A stretch of 17,236 nt of DNA from VAZQ01 sp035693615 (GTDB taxonomy: Bacteria > Pseudomonadota > Alphaproteobacteria > Rhizobiales > Xanthobacteraceae): NCBI GenBank assembly GCA_035693615.1, contig DASSGH010000128.1, positions 1 through 17,236 on the forward strand, in the 5' to 3' direction. Below the pieces are notes generated by a model. It searched no databases and was not told where the DNA came from. It saw only the letters and a list, made by a program, of their open reading frames with translations. Positions within the stretch are counted from its first letter, which is position 1; the number at the start of each line of letters is the position of its first letter. Both the position numbers and the translations under genes were made by a program. Of the stretch, positions 13,698 through 17,236 are shown piece by piece.

Positions 13698-15257
13698 CTA
13701 GAAGGTCAGCAGATAGGCAATCAGGTCAGTCTTCTCGTTGTCCGGCAGCGTGGTGCCGAAGGTGTGGCCGCCGTTTCCGTTGCCGGGAAGGCGCGTGTCG
13801 TAACAGAAGCCCTGCGTCGGGCGGCTTCCCGGCGTGCAGCTCGGCGAAACGAAGCCGCCGTTCTTGCCATCGATGATGTCGATCCCGCGCACGAAGGCGG
13901 TCGGGCGCTGCGCCGGCGGCATGAGCAGATCGCGCAGCGTCGGCACTGAGCCGTTGTGCAGATAAGGACCGCGCAGCCACAACGCGTCGAGCGGCATATT
14001 GGCGTAACCGTTGGTCTTGACGAAATGCTTGAACTGGAAGGGCGTGCCGGCGAAGAGCTCGGCCAATTGGCGCTGGCGGAAGGCTTCGGTGTAGGAATCG
14101 AGCCGCCCCGAGTCGGTGCCGAGCGTGCTATTCGGCTCGACCGTGCCCAGCTTGGCGCCCTCGAAAACGTAGCGGTCGGGACCTTGGTATCCATGGCAAG
14201 CCGCGCAGGCATTCATGTAGAGCGCGCGCCCGCGCTCGGCGGCGGCGACATCGACCCGATGCGGGCTGCGCGGCGGCTGAAGGTCGCCGAGCCAGGCGGC
14301 GACACGTTCGATAGCGGCATGATCGACGGTCTCGGGCGTGACGCCAGCGCCGAGCGCAGCCGAGAGATTGCGCTCGGCGAGCGAGGAATTGTTGCCGTCC
14401 CAGTGCAGATGCATGCCTTCGCGCGGCCGCTGATTGAAGATCGACGGAAAATCGCTCGCGGCATGGCGCTCGTCGGGAGAAACGGCGTCGAGCAGCATCT
14501 CCATCTGCACCAGCTTGTAAGGATTGAAGGTGTCGACCCGGCCCAGTCCCCAGGGTGCCTGCTCCGCCAGAAATGCCTGCAGCCGTGAGCGCCGCTCGAT
14601 GAAGCCTTCGCGCATCTGCGGGATGACGACATGCCGCCACACTTGCTGCTCGATCAGACCGAGGTTCGCTCCCGCCGCCTGCACGGCGGGGATGAGCTTG
14701 TCCGGCTTCAAGCGCTCGTCGACGCCGGCGTCGAGAATGAAGCGGATGAACCCGTAGAGGTTCAGATTGTTCGACGGCATGCCACGCACGATGACCCGCT
14801 CGGCTCCTTCCGAGGTGCGGAAAGTGCCGGTGTGGCAAATCGCGCAATTGAACCAAACGAGATCGATGCCGTGGAAATCGCGCTTGGAAATCCCGATGGG
14901 CAGGTCCTCCTGCCGGCCGTGGCTGTCAGTGCGGTAGAGAAACCCGAAGGCGCGATAGTCGAGATGGCCGTCGAACTCGGCGGGAAATAATCGTGGCAGC
15001 GCCTTCCACACCCAGAACGGGATGCCACTGCTCTGATCAGCACCGATCGAGCCGTGCTCGAAATGGGCGACGATGTCGGGGAAGGCCTCCGTACGGTTGC
15101 GCGTCAGGCGTTCCGCCGCGGCGAGCGCAAAGCCCACGGCGATCAGCCCGACCGCCAGCAGCAGCACGAGCAAGATCAGTAGCGGAAGGAGCAGGCGTCG
15201 GCGCCGGCGCAATTGCGCTTCGACATAGGTGACGGGCGCCTCGGAAGCCGCCGGCAT
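13698..15257 (-). CDS. RoxA-like di-haem cytochrome c, membrane-anchored
   Basis: 519 residues from ATG 15257-15255. Its AGGAGG ribosome site overlaps the stop codon of the flavoprotein gene, so translation is probably coupled. A basic stretch (RRRRR, 17-21) followed by one helix (22-48) predicts an uncleaved anchor with a periplasmic catalytic part. Haem c sites are CAICH (138-142) and CAACH (351-355). Shared with the next gene are WGLGRVDTFNPYKLV (236-250), HLHWDGNNSS (283-292), GPYLHNGSVPTLRDLL, RPTAFVRGIDIIDGKNGGF and GNGNGGHTFGTTLP. Length and motif order fit RoxA-like members of the di-haem cytochrome c peroxidase superfamily. Between haem 2 and the C-terminal motif it differs strongly from its paralogue, suggesting different substrates or partners. 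The physiological reaction is not known. Confidence 0.85.
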   Translation of the reverse strand: MPAASEAPVTYVEAQLRRRRRLLLPLLILLVLLLAVGLIAVGFALAAAERLTRNRTEAFPDIVAHFEHGSIGADQSSGIPFWVWKALPRLFPAEFDGHLDYRAFGFLYRTDSHGRQEDLPIGISKRDFHGIDLVWFNCAICHTGTFRTSEGAERVIVRGMPSNNLNLYGFIRFILDAGVDERLKPDKLIPAVQAAGANLGLIEQQVWRHVVIPQMREGFIERRSRLQAFLAEQAPWGLGRVDTFNPYKLVQMEMLLDAVSPDERHAASDFPSIFNQRPREGMHLHWDGNNSSLAERNLSAALGAGVTPETVDHAAIERVAAWLGDLQPPRSPHRVDVAAAERGRALYMNACAACHGYQGPDRYVFEGAKLGTVEPNSTLGTDSGRLDSYTEAFRQRQLAELFAGTPFQFKHFVKTNGYANMPLDALWLRGPYLHNGSVPTLRDLLMPPAQRPTAFVRGIDIIDGKNGGFVSPSCTPGSRPTQGFCYDTRLPGNGNGGHTFGTTLPDNEKTDLIAYLLTF

Positions 15258-15266
15258 GAGATCCTC

Positions 15267-16619
15267 CTAGGCGGCTTTCGCCGAGACGACGGGGGGCAGG
15301 TTGAGCGTCGGGCGCGTCGCATAGATCGTCATTAGCTCCTCGATCATGGCATCGCGGCTTGGGAACCGAACGAGCTCGTAGCAGCCCACGGGATTCTTCG
15401 CGGCATTGAGTAGACATTTGTTGCAATAGGTGCACGGCCGCTCGGGCAGGTCGCGGCCCGTGGCCCACTGCTGCACGAGGTCATTGTTGGCGACGAGCGA
15501 GCGGGCAATGGCGACGCCGTCGAACGCGCCCGAGTTGATGCCGTTGCGAATGAACGATGCGGTCTGGTAGCCACCAGTGTTGAGCACCGGCACCGTTACG
15601 TTGGCCTTGATGGCGCGCGCCTCCTCCATGCTGACGCCTTCGACCGGCAGCCCCTTCTTCATGCGGAACCAGACCCAGCGGAAGATCGGGCGCAGCAGTC
15701 GGTAGCGGAACAGGAGGAAATTGCGGAACGCATCCACGCCCGAGGCGATCATCGCATCGTAGGTGGTGGCGATGGTCTCAAATGAGAAATCTCCCGGCGG
15801 GTTGAGCGGATGAGGAAACAGCGAGCCGGTGGAGACGTGAATGGCGTCGGCGCCCTCGCTCTCACACCATTTCGCGACCTCGATGGTGTCGGCCAGGACG
15901 TTGCCTTTCTTCTCCCATGGGATGACGTTGTTGCGGTCAACCGCGCTCAGCTTGACCTGCAGGTGGAATTCGCGTCCGACGCGCGCGCGGATCGCTCGGA
16001 TCACCTCGATGAGGAATCGCGCACGGTTCTGCAGCGAGCCGCCGTATTCGTCGGTGCGATCGTTGATGCCGGAGGAGAGAAACTGGGTGAAGAGGTAACC
16101 ATTGGCCGCATGCAGCTCGACGCCGTCAAGGCCGGCCTCGCGCGCGCGCCAGGCGCCGGCGGCGAATGCCTGCACGAGGTGGTCGATCTCGGCCTTGCTG
16201 GCGGCGCGGCAGAGGAACCCGTGCAGCGTCTCCTTGCGGCTGGTCGAGCTCAATGCCGGTCGATGGGAATTGTGCACCCCGGGGAAGTCCATCTGCCGGC
16301 CGGAATGGCTGAGCTGCAGGATGTACTTGCAGTCGAAGCGATGCACTGCAGCGCCGAGCCGCTCCCACAGCGGGATGAAATCGTCGCGGTGGATGGTGGC
16401 GTAATCGGCTATGATGCGTCCTTCCATCAGCACCGGCACGTAGGAGGAGATGATCGCGCCGACGCCGCCAGCGGCGAATTTGCATTCCCAATTGATGCGG
16501 GTCTGCGTGAGCGAGCCGTCCTCGTTATCGAACCGGCCCGAGATGTTGGAGCGGAAGATACGGTTTTTGACCGTGAGGTTGCGGAATCTGAGCGGGGTGA
16601 AGATCACGTCTTGATTCAT
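15267..16619 (-). CDS. NADH:flavin oxidoreductase (Old Yellow Enzyme family) with C-terminal cysteine cluster
   Basis: 450 residues from ATG 16619-16617, overlapping the upstream stop as ATGA. The FMN-binding TIM barrel is clear: FTPLRFRNLTVKNRIFRSN (7-25), LSHSGRQ (103-109), VELHAANGYLFTQFLS (167-182, catalytic pair H170/N173) and NDRTDEYGGSLQNRARF (186-202). VPVLNTGGY (343-351) and AIARSLVANNDL (370-381) follow. Cysteines 396, 399, 402 and 413 (CTYCNKC then C) resemble the 4Fe-4S ligands of 2,4-dienoyl-CoA reductase-type members, with one residue less between the second and third. The C-terminal NAD(P)-binding domain of those enzymes is absent; the protein ends soon after. A hydrophobic, basic insertion at 297-323 (FRNFLLFRYRLLRPIFRWVW) may touch a membrane. 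Likely reduces an activated C=C bond or passes electrons to partners in this operon. Confidence 0.9.
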   Translation of the reverse strand: MNQDVIFTPLRFRNLTVKNRIFRSNISGRFDNEDGSLTQTRINWECKFAAGGVGAIISSYVPVLMEGRIIADYATIHRDDFIPLWERLGAAVHRFDCKYILQLSHSGRQMDFPGVHNSHRPALSSTSRKETLHGFLCRAASKAEIDHLVQAFAAGAWRAREAGLDGVELHAANGYLFTQFLSSGINDRTDEYGGSLQNRARFLIEVIRAIRARVGREFHLQVKLSAVDRNNVIPWEKKGNVLADTIEVAKWCESEGADAIHVSTGSLFPHPLNPPGDFSFETIATTYDAMIASGVDAFRNFLLFRYRLLRPIFRWVWFRMKKGLPVEGVSMEEARAIKANVTVPVLNTGGYQTASFIRNGINSGAFDGVAIARSLVANNDLVQQWATGRDLPERPCTYCNKCLLNAAKNPVGCYELVRFPSRDAMIEELMTIYATRPTLNLPPVVSAKAA

Positions 16620-17236
16620 GACACCGCCTCGCTCGCCGGCACGGCGATCGCCCGCTTCCATACCGCCTGCAACAGCGCCGGCACGAAGGCGGCGGCAGGG
16701 CACTGCGCCCAATTTCCCTGCATGAATTCAACGTCGCGGCTTGCCGCGCGCTCGCGCGCGGCTCCGAGCTCGAGCACGACGAGCGTGCCCGCGCGCACGG
16801 CGCCGCAGACGGTGGCGCCGGGCATCGCGGCTTGGCGCAGCACGCTCGGCGGCGCAAACACGCATTGTTCCACCACCGCGTCGACCACGGCGGGGGAACG
16901 CCAGCGCGGCTCTTTCCACAACTCGCGCATGCGCTCGAACCCGCGCACGAGATTGTGCACGGCGATGCCAGTGGCATGAACGCCGGCGAGATCGTCGTGG
17001 ACGAGATCGGCGAGCATTCGGCGCGAGCGCCGCAGGCGTCCGCTAAGATGGAGGAAGGCCGCCTGCAACGGATTGCGGGTATGCACGGCGGCATCGAGCA
17101 AGCCGGCGGCGGCCCAGCTCTGCGGACTTGCCTCGTAATCGGCGGCGAACAAGCGGCCGACCGCCTGTTGCGCCGCCGGCCCGAGCGGCGGCGCGCCCGG
17201 CGCGCCGCGGACGGCGCCGACCAGAGCGGCGATGGT
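16616..17236 (-). CDS. Cytochrome P450-like protein, C-terminal part (cut by window edge)
   Basis: The frame is open from the window edge (17236) to TGA 16618-16616, 206 residues, with no start required inside; TTG 17152 is the first possible start and is probably internal. The C-terminal half reads like the end of a P450. A helix with EQCVFAPPSVLRQAA corresponds to the K-helix and following R, CGAVRAGTLVVLELGAARE to the beta sheet before the meander, and FMQGNWAQCPAAA to the Cys-loop. However, the ExxR arginine is valine (E-Q-C-V, codon of E at 16870-16868). The cysteine (16702-16700) sits one residue further from the Phe/Gly than in the standard FxxGxxxCxG. It overlaps the flavoprotein gene by 4 bp. 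It may be a P450-like haem-thiolate domain of divergent type, such as the P450-like half of fatty-acid dioxygenase fusions, or another fold. Confidence 0.5.
   Translation of the reverse strand, partial: TIAALVGAVRGAPGAPPLGPAAQQAVGRLFAADYEASPQSWAAAGLLDAAVHTRNPLQAAFLHLSGRLRRSRRMLADLVHDDLAGVHATGIAVHNLVRGFERMRELWKEPRWRSPAVVDAVVEQCVFAPPSVLRQAAMPGATVCGAVRAGTLVVLELGAARERAASRDVEFMQGNWAQCPAAAFVPALLQAVWKRAIAVPASEAVS

Noticed and set aside
1..17236. CRISPR arrays, tRNA or rRNA genes, insertion sequences, attachment sites
   Set aside because: No regularly spaced repeats, no tRNA-like cloverleaf, no transposase motifs and no flanking terminal repeats were seen on reading through.

Overview
The window is visibly GC-rich, densely packed and almost entirely coded on the minus strand. 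It contains a complete branched-chain-amino-acid-type (LivHMGF plus periplasmic binding protein) importer, a UbiD-family protein, an HpaB-type flavin monooxygenase, c-type cytochromes with inner-membrane anchors, and the end of a transglutaminase/zinc-peptidase neighbourhood. Together these suggest a Gram-negative proteobacterium with broad aromatic or organic-acid catabolism, most likely an alphaproteobacterium of the Bradyrhizobium/Hyphomicrobiales type. The taxonomy is an inference from gene content, not something measured.

Layout, in the direction of transcription of the minus strand (right to left). (a) 17236-11385: an envelope redox operon. It holds the C-terminal part of a cytochrome P450-like protein, an Old Yellow Enzyme-type flavoprotein with four C-terminal cysteines, two tandem RoxA-like di-haem cytochromes c (the second fused to a four-helix membrane module), and a stand-alone copy of that membrane module. 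The genes overlap or lie within 15 bp of one another. (b) A 131-bp gap holds a sigma70-like promoter whose -10 box lies inside a 16-bp imperfect palindrome. (c) 11253-3894: UbiD-like protein, AhpD/CMD-like protein, MarR regulator, a possible 50-residue ORF, livH, livM, livG, livF and the solute-binding protein. This looks like one catabolic/uptake operon, probably autoregulated by its own MarR protein. (d) 3098-3841 on the plus strand: a maleate isomerase/arylmalonate decarboxylase family protein, convergent with the binding-protein gene and divergent from the next gene. (e) 2941-1427: HpaB-type FADH2-dependent monooxygenase. (f) 1397-249: zinc-ribbon metallopeptidase. (g) 142-1: first 47 codons of a transglutaminase-family protein.

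How they may work together: the ABC importer brings in an acid (aromatic or similar), and the UbiD-like, AhpD-like, HpaB-like and maleate-isomerase-like proteins process it, with the MarR protein sensing it. No ring-cleavage enzyme, no HpaC-type reductase and no UbiX prenyl-FMN synthase is visible. The upstream redox operon has a topology that puts the haems of both cytochromes in the periplasm, while the flavoprotein and P450-like protein have no export signal in the visible sequence.

The most unusual points are these. The UbiD-like and maleate-isomerase-like proteins both appear to lack the residues that do catalysis in characterised relatives. The P450-like protein lacks the ExxR arginine. 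A membrane module occurs both fused to a di-haem cytochrome and free next to it. No tRNA, rRNA, CRISPR array, insertion sequence or attachment site was seen. There is no gene-free stretch over 300 bp.
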